Below, one piece after another: positions 27,855 to 36,772 of a stretch of DNA of 52,671 nucleotides. Position 1 is the first letter of the stretch, and the number at the start of each line of letters is the position of its first letter. This DNA is from Bacillota bacterium (GTDB lineage: Bacteria > Bacillota > Clostridia > Peptostreptococcales > Anaerovoracaceae). The notes under the pieces are model-generated. The model was given only the letters and a program-made list of their open reading frames with translations, was not told where the DNA came from and made no database searches. The stretch covers positions 1 through 52,671 of the forward strand of contig JAQXRN010000200.1 of the NCBI GenBank assembly GCA_029218545.1, written 5' to 3'. A program made the position numbers and the translations under genes.

Positions 27855-29129
27855 ATGATAAAGATTTTTAGATACGGAGAAGTTTCAAATTCAGAAATTT
27901 TCTCAAGAGGCACAGTTGAAACTGATGTTTCATCAATAGTGTCAGAAATAATAGAAGATGTTAAAAATAATGGAGATGAGTCACTGAAAAAATACTCAAA
28001 AAAATTTGATGGTGCTGAACTCTCATGTCTTGAAGTTTATCAGGAAGAGATAGATGAAGCTTTTAGCAGTGTGGAACCTGAATTTATCAGAATTCTAAAG
28101 GATGCTGCATCTAATATAAGAAATTTCCACCAGAAGCAGGTGAAAAACAGCTTCATTATTAACGAAGAAGATGGAATCGTAATGGGACAGAAGGTTATTC
28201 CTATTGAAAAGGTTGGTCTTTATGTACCAGGAGGCACAGCAAGCTATCCTTCAACAGTTCTGATGGACAGCATTCCTGCAAAAATTGCAGGTTGTAAGGA
28301 AGTTTGCATTACAACACCGCCTAATGAACAGGGAAAAATAAATCCTGTAATTCTTGCTGCGGCTAAAATAGCAGGTGTTGACCGAATATTTAAAACAGGT
28401 GGAGCACAGGCAGTTGCAGCATTAGCTTATGGTACGGAAACTATTCCTAAAGTGGATAAAATTGTCGGTCCAGGCAATGCATTTGTTGCTGAAGCAAAAA
28501 AGCAGGTATTCGGTAAAGTTTCAATCGATATGATTGCAGGACCTAGTGAAATATTGGTTATAGCAGATGGAAAAAGCAATGCGGCATATGTAGCAGCAGA
28601 TATGCTTTCTCAGGCAGAGCATGATAAAATGGCAAGTGCTGTATTAATTACTGATGATATGAGTTTTGCTGAGGCTGTATCAATTGAAATAGAAAATCAG
28701 TTGTCCCTTCTTCCTAGAGAAGATATTGCCCGTGTTTCTATAGATAATAACGGCAAAATTATCGTCGCAGACAGTATTGAGGTAGGCATTGATATAGCAA
28801 ACGAAATTGCACCTGAGCATCTTGAAATATGTCTCGATCAGCCGTTTGACTATCTTGACAAAATAAAGCATGCCGGTTCTATTTTCATGGGTAGATATTG
28901 TCCTGAAGCACTTGGGGATTATTTTGCAGGCGCAAACCACACCCTTCCAACCAGTGGTACTGCACGTTTCTCAAGTCCACTTTCAGTAGACGACTTTGTT
29001 AAAAAATCCCAATACACATATTATACTAAAGAGGCTCTCAGCAAAGTTGCAGAGGATATTGCATTTTTCGCAGAAAAAGAAGGATTACATGCCCATGCAA
29101 AAAGTGCAGTAATAAGGTTTGAGGAATAG
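27855..29129 (+). CDS. hisD: Histidinol dehydrogenase
   Basis: 424 residues, the usual length. Catalyses the last two oxidations, histidinol to histidine, with zinc and NAD. The blocks VGLYVPGGTASYPST, AGPSEILVIAD, LSQAEHDKMASAVLIT (zinc ligands and catalytic residues) and EIAPEHLEI (Glu-His catalytic pair) are clear. AAGAGG lies just before the start. It lies 13 bases after hisG. Confidence 0.96.
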   Translation: MIKIFRYGEVSNSEIFSRGTVETDVSSIVSEIIEDVKNNGDESLKKYSKKFDGAELSCLEVYQEEIDEAFSSVEPEFIRILKDAASNIRNFHQKQVKNSFIINEEDGIVMGQKVIPIEKVGLYVPGGTASYPSTVLMDSIPAKIAGCKEVCITTPPNEQGKINPVILAAAKIAGVDRIFKTGGAQAVAALAYGTETIPKVDKIVGPGNAFVAEAKKQVFGKVSIDMIAGPSEILVIADGKSNAAYVAADMLSQAEHDKMASAVLITDDMSFAEAVSIEIENQLSLLPREDIARVSIDNNGKIIVADSIEVGIDIANEIAPEHLEICLDQPFDYLDKIKHAGSIFMGRYCPEALGDYFAGANHTLPTSGTARFSSPLSVDDFVKKSQYTYYTKEALSKVAEDIAFFAEKEGLHAHAKSAVIRFEE

Positions 29130-29138
29130 TAGAAGATT

Positions 29139-30209
29139 ATGAGCAGGTATTTAAATCCAAAATATAAAAATCTTGAGGCATATACTCCCGGGGAACAGCC
29201 TCAAAATATGAAATACATTAAATTAAACACCAATGAATCACCTTATCCTCCATCGGATGGTGTTCTTTCCGCTGTAAATGCAAAAGAGGCAAGCCTCTTA
29301 AGGCTTTATTCAGATCCGGAATCAAAAGACTTAAAAAAAGCAATTGCAGATTTATATGGTGTGAATGAAAAAAATGTATATCTGTCAAATGGTTCAGATG
29401 ATATACTTAACTTTTGCTTTATGGCATTCACTTCAGAAAATACTGGAGCTGCTTTCCCTGAGATAAGCTACGGTTTTTACAAGGTGTTTGCAGATTTATA
29501 TGGTATCGATTATGACAGAATTCCATTGAAAGAAGATTTTACTATCAATCCGGCTGACTATTATGGATTAGGTAAGCTTATAGTGATAGCAAACCCTAAT
29601 GCACCTACAGGATTGATGCTTTCTCTTGATGATATCGAAAAGATAATTCAAGAAAATCCAGAAAATGTTGTTCTTATAGATGAAGCATATGTTGATTTTG
29701 GCGGTAATTCAGCTTATAAGCTTATTGACAAATATAAGAACCTTATTGTAGTGCAGACATTTTCAAAATCCAGATCCATGGCAGGTGCAAGACTTGGTTT
29801 TGCATTTGCAGATGAGGAACTTATTGAAGATCTTGAAAAAATTAAGTTTTCTACAAATCCTTACAATGTAAACAGACTGACAACTGCTGCAGGTCTTGCG
29901 GCATTAAGGGATAATCAATATTACATGGATAGATGTAAGGAGATAATAGAAACAAGGAACTTTACAACAGAGGAACTTGTAAAGCTTGGCTTTGAAGTGT
30001 TACCATCCAATGCAAATTTCATTTTTGCAAAATCTAATGACATTGATGGACTTTCTTTATATCAGGAATTAAAGAACAAGGGAATATTAATCAGACATTT
30101 TTCAGATGAAAAGATTAAAGATTATAACAGAATAACCATAGGTACTCGCGAGGAAATGGAAGCATTTTTAGAGGCTGTTAAAACAATACTTAAGGAGAAA
30201 AAGATATGA
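29139..30209 (+). CDS. hisC: Histidinol-phosphate aminotransferase
   Basis: 356 residues, fold-type I PLP enzyme that transaminates imidazole acetol phosphate with glutamate. LNTNESPYPPS (N-terminal), ANPNAPTG, DEAYVDFGG and the PLP-lysine segment TFSKSRSMAGARLGFA (Lys near 210) are present. It starts 9 bases after hisD and its stop overlaps the hisB start. Confidence 0.95.
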   Translation: MSRYLNPKYKNLEAYTPGEQPQNMKYIKLNTNESPYPPSDGVLSAVNAKEASLLRLYSDPESKDLKKAIADLYGVNEKNVYLSNGSDDILNFCFMAFTSENTGAAFPEISYGFYKVFADLYGIDYDRIPLKEDFTINPADYYGLGKLIVIANPNAPTGLMLSLDDIEKIIQENPENVVLIDEAYVDFGGNSAYKLIDKYKNLIVVQTFSKSRSMAGARLGFAFADEELIEDLEKIKFSTNPYNVNRLTTAAGLAALRDNQYYMDRCKEIIETRNFTTEELVKLGFEVLPSNANFIFAKSNDIDGLSLYQELKNKGILIRHFSDEKIKDYNRITIGTREEMEAFLEAVKTILKEKKI

Positions 30210-30793
30210 GAAAAGCTGAAATTATCAGAAATACCAACGAAACAAAGATTAAACTAAATCTCAATCTTGATGGAAGCGGAATCAGTCATATAAAAACAGG
30301 ATGTGGATTTATGGATCATATGCTTACTCTTTTTGCAAAACACGGAAGATTTGATCTTGACATCTCCTGTCAGGGTGATACTGAAGTGGATTATCATCAC
30401 ACAGTGGAAGATATAGGTATTGCCCTCGGAAGTGCTTTTTCAGAGGCAGTTGGAGATAAAAAGGGAATAGTACGTTATGGATATTTTATTTTACCGATGG
30501 ATGAGGCTTTGATATTAAGTGCAGTTGATATATCGGGAAGAGCATGTTTAAGATATGATCTAGACGGTCTTACTGAAAAAGTAGGTGATTTTGATACAGA
30601 ACTTGTCGAAGAATTCTGGCAGGGCTTTGTTCGCAAGGCCGAAGTAAGCCTTCACATTAAAAAAATGGATGGAACAAACACACATCATATTATTGAAGGC
30701 GCTTTCAAGTCTGTTGCAAGATCATTTAAACAGGCTGTAAGCATCGATATGGACTATAAAGACGAAATACCATCAACAAAAGGAGTTTTATAA
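30206..30793 (+). CDS. hisB: Imidazoleglycerol-phosphate dehydratase
   Basis: 195 residues: a monofunctional dehydratase, not the fused phosphatase-dehydratase of enterobacteria. The paired manganese-binding motifs GFMDHMLTLFAKHG and DYHHTVEDIG, and their repeat HIKKMDGTNTHHIIEG, are visible. It overlaps hisC by 4 bases and hisH by one. The missing phosphatase step is supplied by hisK at the end of the operon. Confidence 0.96.
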   Translation: MRKAEIIRNTNETKIKLNLNLDGSGISHIKTGCGFMDHMLTLFAKHGRFDLDISCQGDTEVDYHHTVEDIGIALGSAFSEAVGDKKGIVRYGYFILPMDEALILSAVDISGRACLRYDLDGLTEKVGDFDTELVEEFWQGFVRKAEVSLHIKKMDGTNTHHIIEGAFKSVARSFKQAVSIDMDYKDEIPSTKGVL

Positions 30794-31407
30794 TGATTGC
30801 AATAATAGATTATGGTGTAGGAAATCTGTTTTCTCTTTTAAGTTCACTTAAAGCCTGCGGTGCAGAGGCAGTTGTTACAAATAACGTGGACGTAATCAGG
30901 AAGTCAGACAAGCTTATTCTACCGGGAGTAGGTGCTTTTGAAGATGCTGCAAAAAAGTTGTTCGATTCAGGACTAGATAAAGTAATTAAAGAGGAGGTGG
31001 CTTCAGGCAAACCTCTCCTTGGTATTTGTCTTGGAATGCAGTTATTGTTTGAGACAAGTTATGAGTATGGTGTTCACTCCGGCCTGGGACTGATCCCCGG
31101 AAAAATAATAGGAATGGAGGGAACAATTCCTGAAAATCTCAATATTCCTCACATAGGTTGGAATGCGCTCAAATATAAGAAAGAATGCCCTATTTTTAAA
31201 TATCTAAAAGAAGGTGATTTTGTATATTTTGTTCACTCTTTTTATGGTGTAGATTGTGATGAACATGTAACAGCTGTTGCTGAGTATGGGATTCCAATTA
31301 CTGCAGCTGTCCAGAAGGAAAATATCTTCGGATGTCAGTTCCATCCGGAGAAGAGTGGAAATGTTGGTCTTTCTATTTTAAAAGCTTATTGTGAATTAGG
31401 AGAGTAA
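30793..31407 (+). CDS. hisH: Imidazole glycerol phosphate synthase, glutaminase subunit
   Basis: 204 residues, class I glutamine amidotransferase that feeds ammonia to HisF. Starts IIDYGVGNLFSL; oxyanion loop LPGVGAFEDA; nucleophile GICLGMQLLFE (Cys near 78); catalytic His and Glu in CQFHPEKSG near 186-190. One-base overlaps on both sides. Confidence 0.96.
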   Translation: MIAIIDYGVGNLFSLLSSLKACGAEAVVTNNVDVIRKSDKLILPGVGAFEDAAKKLFDSGLDKVIKEEVASGKPLLGICLGMQLLFETSYEYGVHSGLGLIPGKIIGMEGTIPENLNIPHIGWNALKYKKECPIFKYLKEGDFVYFVHSFYGVDCDEHVTAVAEYGIPITAAVQKENIFGCQFHPEKSGNVGLSILKAYCELGE

Positions 31408-32123
31408 TGATGAATATTTTTCCGGCAATTGATATAGTTAAGGGATGCGCTGTGCGTCTTTTTAAAGGTGATTATGATAAGATGACAGTATATAGCGAAA
31501 ATCCTGTTTCCGTAGCTCTTGATTTTGTAGCATGCGGTGCAGAATTTATTCATCTTGTTGATCTTGAAGGGGCAAAATCAGGCGATACTCCCAATATAGA
31601 TACAATTAAGAAAATACGTTCAAGCTGCAGCCTTTTTATGGAAATTGGTGGAGGAATACGCAGCATGGAAACTGTTAAAACATATTTGGATGCAGGAGTC
31701 AACAGGGTAATTCTCGGTACTGCAGCAGTTGAAAATGAAGATTTCTTAAAAGAAGCGCTTTCTGTATACGGTGAGAAAATCGCAGTAGGTGTAGATATTA
31801 AGGATGGCTTTGTTGCAATAAAAGGATGGACCGAAAAGTCTGAATATTCAGGAATGGATTTCTGCAAAAAAATGCAGGACTTAGGTGTAAAGACAATAAT
31901 ATGTACAGATATTTCAAAGGATGGTGCCATGAAAGGTACCAATAGACAGCTGTATAAACAGCTGCAGGATGAGCTGGATATTAATATAATAGCATCCGGT
32001 GGTGTTTCGTCCATAGAAGATGTTAAAGCTTTGGCTTCAATGAATCTATATGGTGCAATTATTGGAAAGGCTTATTATACCGGAGCAATTGATCTTAGAG
32101 AAGCCTTGGAGGTGTCTAAATGA
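31407..32123 (+). CDS. hisA: Phosphoribosylformimino-5-aminoimidazole carboxamide ribotide isomerase
   Basis: 238 residues, TIM barrel that opens the ribose ring of ProFAR to PRFAR. PAIDIVKGCAVRLFKGDY at the N-terminus, GGGIRSMETV and VDIKDGFVAIKGWTEKS (second catalytic Asp/Trp region), ASGGVSSIEDV phosphate-binding loop. A TrpF-like dual role (PriA) is a possibility in some lineages, but nothing here points to it. The stop overlaps the hisF start. Confidence 0.95.
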   Translation: MMNIFPAIDIVKGCAVRLFKGDYDKMTVYSENPVSVALDFVACGAEFIHLVDLEGAKSGDTPNIDTIKKIRSSCSLFMEIGGGIRSMETVKTYLDAGVNRVILGTAAVENEDFLKEALSVYGEKIAVGVDIKDGFVAIKGWTEKSEYSGMDFCKKMQDLGVKTIICTDISKDGAMKGTNRQLYKQLQDELDINIIASGGVSSIEDVKALASMNLYGAIIGKAYYTGAIDLREALEVSK

Positions 32124-32878
32124 TAACAAAGAGAATCATTCCGTGTCTTGATGTCAAAGACGGAAGAGTTGTAAAAGGTGTAAATTTTAAAAATCTCAAC
32201 GATGTATCTTCACCGGTTGAGCTTGCAAAATATTATACAAATAATGGGGCGGACGAACTGGTTTTTTATGACATTACCGCATCCTTTGAAGAAAGAAAAC
32301 TGTTTACTGATATTCTTAAAGAGGTAGCGTCACAAATATTTATTCCGTTGACCGTTGGCGGTGGAATAAATACTCTAGATGATTTTGACAGAGTTTTAAA
32401 ATGTGGTGCAGATAAGGTAAGTGTAAACTCAGGTGCAATTAGAAATCCTGAACTTATCACAGAGGCTGCAAAGAAGTATGGAAACCAGTGTGTTGTTTTA
32501 TCTGTTGATGTTAAGCGCGTTGATGGTGAGTTTCATGTTTTTGCAAAAGGCGGAAGACAGGATACAGGCATGGAAGCAATATCATGGATTAAGGATTGCG
32601 TTTCACGTGGTGCTGGTGAAGTAGTTGTCAATTCTATAGATACAGATGGAGTTAAGGGCGGATTTGATATCGAAATGCTGAGAAGAGTGTGCGATGTTGT
32701 ATCTGTTCCGGTGATTGCATCAGGTGGAGCAGGTAGCATTGAGCATTTTGTTGATCTTTTTAATCAGGTCCCTGATGCATCAGCAGGTCTTGCAGCTTCT
32801 ATTTTCCACTTTGGAGAAGTTTCCATAAAGGATTTAAAGGAAGAACTTGATAAAAAGGATATTATTGTGAGGTTGTAA
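32120..32878 (+). CDS. hisF: Imidazole glycerol phosphate synthase, cyclase subunit
   Basis: 252 residues. Converts PRFAR with ammonia from HisH to IGP and [24 protein letters not shown] (catalytic Asp near residue 11), [21 protein letters not shown] and [11 protein letters not shown] are the standard blocks. It overlaps hisA by 4 bases. Confidence 0.97.
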   Translation: MITKRIIPCLDVKDGRVVKGVNFKNLNDVSSPVELAKYYTNNGADELVFYDITASFEERKLFTDILKEVASQIFIPLTVGGGINTLDDFDRVLKCGADKVSVNSGAIRNPELITEAAKKYGNQCVVLSVDVKRVDGEFHVFAKGGRQDTGMEAISWIKDCVSRGAGEVVVNSIDTDGVKGGFDIEMLRRVCDVVSVPVIASGGAGSIEHFVDLFNQVPDASAGLAASIFHFGEVSIKDLKEELDKKDIIVRL

Positions 32879-32879
32879 A

Positions 32880-33530
32880 ATGATAAATATTGATGAACTA
32901 AAATTTGATGAAAAGGGTCTCATTCCTGCTGTTGTGGTTGATGCCCTTTCAAAAAAGGTGCTTACACTGGCCTATATGAACAAGGAAAGTCTCAAAATTT
33001 CTATGGAAAAAGGTCTTACATGCTTTTACAGCCGTTCCAGACAGGAACTATGGCTGAAGGGTGAAACCAGTGGAAACTACCAGCATATAGTTTCAATAAC
33101 AGCAGATTGTGATAAAGATGCTTTAGTTGTAATGGTGGAAAAGGATGGACCTGCATGTCATACGGGAAAAGAATCATGCTTTTTCGAACCGGTTTTTCAT
33201 GTCGAAGATAAAAATGAGTTTTCTATAGACGAATTATATTCTCTTTTGAAGGGAAGAAAGGAAACGATGCCGGAGGGTTCTTATACTACATATCTTTTTG
33301 AAAAGGGAATTGACAAAATTCTAAAGAAAATCGGCGAAGAATCAACTGAAGTCATCATTGCATCAAAGGCAGAAGACAAGGCTGAGACAATTTATGAAAT
33401 TTCGGATCTTGCATACCATGTTATGGTTATGATGGTTGAAATGGGAATAACCCTTGATGACATCAGACGTGAGCTTGGTTCACGCCATATAATAGATCAT
33501 AAAGTCAAACAGGAGAAAATGACAAAATGA
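32880..33530 (+). CDS. hisI: Bifunctional phosphoribosyl-AMP cyclohydrolase / phosphoribosyl-ATP diphosphatase
   Basis: 216 residues, a HisI-HisE fusion (hisIE). Cyclohydrolase half about 1-115: [24 protein letters not shown], and the zinc cysteines in DCDKDALVV and [12 protein letters not shown]. Pyrophosphohydrolase half about 120-216: [20 protein letters not shown] and the acidic cluster [16 protein letters not shown]. Two pathway steps are therefore encoded once. One base separates hisF and this start. Confidence 0.95.
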   Translation: MINIDELKFDEKGLIPAVVVDALSKKVLTLAYMNKESLKISMEKGLTCFYSRSRQELWLKGETSGNYQHIVSITADCDKDALVVMVEKDGPACHTGKESCFFEPVFHVEDKNEFSIDELYSLLKGRKETMPEGSYTTYLFEKGIDKILKKIGEESTEVIIASKAEDKAETIYEISDLAYHVMVMMVEMGITLDDIRRELGSRHIIDHKVKQEKMTK

Positions 33531-34345
33531 TACCAAAAGTAGATTTTCATACACATACTTCGTATTGTGATGGCAAAGATACACCACGCCAGATGGTTGA
33601 GGAAGCATACAGGCGTGGCTTTTCATTCCTTGGAATTTCAGGACACAGTTTTACCTCTTTTGATGATGGCTGGTGTATGAGTCTTGAAAATACAAAAAAA
33701 TATATTGAAGAAATTAATCTCTTGAAAAAAGAATATCAAGGCAGAATGGACATTCTCTGCGGTATTGAAAGAGATTATTTTGCTACACCTTCAGAATTCA
33801 TTTTCGATTATGTAATAGGTTCTGTTCATTATGTAAAGGTTGGTGAAGAATATTTTTCGGTGGATTATACTCCCGAAGAAACGAAACGTATAGTGAATGA
33901 ATATTTTCAGGGAGATTTTGACGCTTTCGCAGAATCTTATTTTAGCAATGTTTCTGACATTGTCGAAAAAACTGATTGTGATATAATTGGGCACTTTGAT
34001 TTAGTTTCAAAATTTTCGGATTCTCTTGGCATTCACGAGTCTGAGAGATATCTTGAGGCAGGTTATAAAGCTATAAGAAATTTGATTAAATATGACAAGC
34101 CTTTCGAAATTAATATTGGAGCTATTATTAGAGGATACAAACAAGTTCCTTATCCTTCTGTAAAATTTATGAAAGAAATATTAAGGCTAGGAGGAAAGGT
34201 TTGCGTATCCGGCGATTGTCACAATTGTTCCAATCTTGGAAATAAGTTAGAAGTTGGATACAGCTTTGCAAAAAATTGTGGCTTCGATACCGTACATGTA
34301 TTTACAAAAGATGGGTTTCAAGAGTTAAAAATTGTTGACATTTAG
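33527..34345 (+). CDS. hisK: Histidinol-phosphatase, PHP family
   Basis: 272 residues (the HisJ/HisK type). Dephosphorylates histidinol phosphate with a trinuclear metal centre. [27 protein letters not shown] carries the first metal ligands; [18 protein letters not shown] and SGDCHN hold further His/Asp ligands. It completes the pathway left open by the monofunctional HisB. Overlaps hisIE by 4 bases. The last codons contain the -35 element of the rpmH promoter. Confidence 0.92.
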   Translation: MIPKVDFHTHTSYCDGKDTPRQMVEEAYRRGFSFLGISGHSFTSFDDGWCMSLENTKKYIEEINLLKKEYQGRMDILCGIERDYFATPSEFIFDYVIGSVHYVKVGEEYFSVDYTPEETKRIVNEYFQGDFDAFAESYFSNVSDIVEKTDCDIIGHFDLVSKFSDSLGIHESERYLEAGYKAIRNLIKYDKPFEINIGAIIRGYKQVPYPSVKFMKEILRLGGKVCVSGDCHNCSNLGNKLEVGYSFAKNCGFDTVHVFTKDGFQELKIVDI

Positions 34346-34363
34346 ATGTTTATAAATTATAAT
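34335..34363 (+). promoter_or_regulatory. Consensus sigma-A promoter of rpmH
   Basis: TTGACA (34335-34340), 17 bp, TATAAT (34358-34363): an exact match to consensus. The -35 lies inside the last codons of hisK. It gives rpmH-rnpA independent, strong transcription despite the his operon upstream. Confidence 0.85.
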
Positions 34364-34437
34364 ATCAAAGCATATGTGTAAATTGAAATTCAGATGTACA
34401 CAAAACTATTTCAAATTTGGAAAGGAGAATTACCACT

Positions 34438-34572
34438 ATGAAGATGACTTATCAGCCTAAAAAGAGACAGAGAATGAAAGAACACGGTTTCAGAAAGAGA
34501 ATGGCTACAAAGAACGGTAGAAATGTTCTTAAGAGAAGAAGAGCAAAAGGTAGAAAGAAACTTACTGCTTAA
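34438..34572 (+). CDS. rpmH: 50S ribosomal protein L34
   Basis: 44 residues, too short for most ORF listings. [20 protein letters not shown] followed by a run of Arg/Lys ending GRKKLTA is diagnostic of L34. AAAGGAG lies 9-10 bases before the ATG. It heads the conserved rpmH-rnpA-yidD-yidC-jag block; here it is 8 kb from dnaA instead of being its direct neighbour. Confidence 0.97.
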   Translation: MKMTYQPKKRQRMKEHGFRKRMATKNGRNVLKRRRAKGRKKLTA

Positions 34573-34597
34573 TTAAGAGCTAAAAGGTTTATTTAAA

Positions 34598-34951
34598 ATG
34601 CTAAAAAAGAATGTTTTGAGAAAAGATAAAGATTTTTCTGCTATCTATAGAAGAGGCAAGTCCGTTGGGGACAGATATCTGGTTTTGTTTTATCGTCCCA
34701 ACAATCTTACCTACAACAGAACAGGGTTTTTGGCAAGTAAAAAAGTAGGTAATAGTGTTAAACGAAATAGGGCAAAGCGCCTTATGAAAGAAAGCTTTAG
34801 AAAAATCGAAGCATATCTGCCTACCGGATATGATTTCATTATTATAGCTAGAAACACTATTAACAACAAAAAATGTGTAGAAGTAGAAAAATCCCTATTT
34901 TCTGCTTTTAAAAGAACCGGAGTAATGAGAAAAAATGAAGATATTAAGTGA
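34598..34951 (+). CDS. rnpA: Ribonuclease P protein component
   Basis: 117 residues. Protein cofactor of RNase P, which matures the 5' end of tRNA. N-terminal [16 protein letters not shown] and the RNR motif region [21 protein letters not shown] (conserved RNxxKR) are present. It starts 25 bases after rpmH and overlaps yidD by 17 bases. Confidence 0.95.
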   Translation: MLKKNVLRKDKDFSAIYRRGKSVGDRYLVLFYRPNNLTYNRTGFLASKKVGNSVKRNRAKRLMKESFRKIEAYLPTGYDFIIIARNTINNKKCVEVEKSLFSAFKRTGVMRKNEDIK

Positions 34952-35165
34952 TTTTGTGAAATCATTGATGATATTGTTAATCAGATTTTATCAAAAGTTC
35001 ATATCTCCCCTTTTTCCACCTACTTGCAGGTTTCAACCTACCTGTTCCACCTATTTTATTCAGGCATTGAATAAGTATGGTGTAATTAAAGGTAGTTACT
35101 TAGGAATTAAACGAATTTTAAAGTGTCATCCCTGGAATGAGGGAGGCTATGACCCTTTAGAATAA
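34935..35165 (+). CDS. yidD: Membrane protein insertion efficiency factor YidD
   Basis: 76 residues. Small membrane-associated protein that aids YidC-dependent insertion. [20 protein letters not shown] and [11 protein letters not shown], with conserved cysteines, are the family hallmarks. It overlaps the end of rnpA by 17 bases and lies 12 bases before yidC. Confidence 0.95.
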   Translation: MKILSDFVKSLMILLIRFYQKFISPLFPPTCRFQPTCSTYFIQALNKYGVIKGSYLGIKRILKCHPWNEGGYDPLE

Positions 35166-35177
35166 GGGAGGAAATTA

Positions 35178-35882
35178 ATGGGAATTTTAGCAAAACCTTT
35201 AGGATATTTACTAACTTGGCTTTACGACGTAATTGGTAGCTATGGTCTTGCTTTGGTTGTTCTTACAGTTATCGTTAAGCTTGCGCTTTATCCCGTTTAC
35301 GCTAAGCAGATAAAGACTACGGCTAATATGACAAAGATGCAGCCTAAAATCAAAGAAATTCAACAGAAATATGCTAAGAATAAAGAACTGATGAATGAAA
35401 AGCTTGCTGAGCTTTATTCACAGGAAGGTGGAAGCATGTATGGCGGTTGTCTTCCTATGGCTGTTCAGATGTTTGTTATCATGGGTCTGTTTGGTTTACT
35501 TAGAAACCCAATGGCTTATTTAGATAATGACAACATGCTTTTTGCAATTCATGAATCTTTTTTGTGGATTAACGACCTAGCTCAGCCGGACAAATGGATT
35601 TTACCTATCGTTTCCGGTGTAGCTACATTCATAGCTACTTATTTTTCACAGGTAAGTGCTAATCCTGGTACAAATGCAGATCAGATGAAGTTTATGAACG
35701 GTATCATGAGATACTTCTTCCCTGTTATGATTCTGCTTATGGCTAGAAGCTATCCTGCAGGATTAGCTGTATATTGGTCTGTGAGCCAGATTATGCAAAT
35801 ATTCTTCAACATCCGCTTTGCTCAGCTGAGAAAGAAAATAGTTGGTGACGGCAAGAAAGTTAAAAAGGCAGCAAGAGCATAA
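35178..35882 (+). CDS. yidC: Membrane protein insertase YidC/Oxa1 (SpoIIIJ type)
   Basis: 234 residues, short Gram-positive form without the large periplasmic domain. Hydrophobic segments around residues 18-38, 90-110, 135-155 and 175-205 fit the Oxa1 core; the polar YPVYAKQIKTTANMTKMQPK is the cytosolic coiled hairpin between segments. The C-terminus is basic (KKVKKAARA), as expected for ribosome contact. GGAGG precedes the start. No obvious lipobox Cys is seen near the N-terminus. Confidence 0.92.
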   Translation: MGILAKPLGYLLTWLYDVIGSYGLALVVLTVIVKLALYPVYAKQIKTTANMTKMQPKIKEIQQKYAKNKELMNEKLAELYSQEGGSMYGGCLPMAVQMFVIMGLFGLLRNPMAYLDNDNMLFAIHESFLWINDLAQPDKWILPIVSGVATFIATYFSQVSANPGTNADQMKFMNGIMRYFFPVMILLMARSYPAGLAVYWSVSQIMQIFFNIRFAQLRKKIVGDGKKVKKAARA

Positions 35883-35905
35883 CTTATTTGGAGGAAATGT
35901 AAAAC

Positions 35906-36706
35906 ATGGCATTAGATTATTCAGAAAAGTGGGGGACAGACGTTGATACTGCCGTTAAATTGGCATTAGACGATTTGAAACTTACAATTGATGAAGTTGA
36001 TGTTACTGTTTTAGAGCAACCTTCAAGAGGTTTTTTTGGAATCGGTTCAAAATTGGCTCTAGTAAGAGTTGAAAAGAAAAAAGCTCCTGAAAAGAAAGTT
36101 GAAGAAACTGAGCTTAAAAACGATGAACATATTTCTAAAAAATCGCCAAAGGCGCAGACTCAGAAAACAGTAGCACCGAAAAAAGAAACAAAAAAAGAAA
36201 CAGTAAAAATTGAAGCAGAAGAAACTAAAGTATCAGAAGTAATTGACGAAAATTTAGTTCCATGCGAAGATCATGAAGCATTAAGATTTTTAAGAGAAGT
36301 TACTAAAGAAATGGGACTTGATCTTGAAATCAGTGCTAAAAAAGGCGAAGAATCTTTATATGTTGATATTCAGGGTAAAGATTCAGGTACAATTATAGGT
36401 AAACGTGGACAAACATTAGATGCTATTCAGTATTTAACAAGTCTTGTTGTAAACAAAGGTCAAGACGATTATACCAGAGTAGTTGTGGATGCTGAAAACT
36501 ACAGAGCAAAGAGAGAAAAAACACTTGAAGCTCTTGCCTATAGACTTGCGAACAAAGTAATTAAGACAAAGAGAAGTGTTAAACTTGAACCTATGAATCC
36601 TTATGAAAGAAAGGTTATTCATGCAGCACTTCACGATCATCCAAATGTGATGACAAGAAGCGAGGGACAGGATCCTTACAGAAGGGTTGTCATTGAGCTT
36701 AAATAA
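35906..36706 (+). CDS. jag: Jag/KhpB RNA-binding protein
   Basis: 266 residues. Jag-N domain (1-55, WGTDVDTAVKLALDDL and PSRGFFGIGSKLALV), a Lys/Glu-rich low-complexity linker (about 58-115), a KH domain (GTIIGKRGQTLDAIQYLTS) and an R3H domain with RxxxH-like MNPYERKVIHAALHDH. KhpB proteins bind many RNAs together with KhpA. It follows yidC by 23 bases and has GGAGG. Confidence 0.93.
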   Translation: MALDYSEKWGTDVDTAVKLALDDLKLTIDEVDVTVLEQPSRGFFGIGSKLALVRVEKKKAPEKKVEETELKNDEHISKKSPKAQTQKTVAPKKETKKETVKIEAEETKVSEVIDENLVPCEDHEALRFLREVTKEMGLDLEISAKKGEESLYVDIQGKDSGTIIGKRGQTLDAIQYLTSLVVNKGQDDYTRVVVDAENYRAKREKTLEALAYRLANKVIKTKRSVKLEPMNPYERKVIHAALHDHPNVMTRSEGQDPYRRVVIELK

Positions 36707-36710
36707 ATTA

Positions 36711-36738
36711 AAGGGCTGTCCTTGAGACAGTCCTTTTT
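36711..36738 (+). terminator. Terminator between jag and mnmE
   Basis: AAGGGCTGTC (36711-36720), loop CTTGA, GACAGTCCTT (36726-36735), with one G-U pair, then T residues. I see no clear promoter between it and mnmE, so it may only reduce read-through. Confidence 0.75.
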
Positions 36739-36772
36739 TGAAATTTTGAGGTTTTTAACAGAGGAAAGATAT

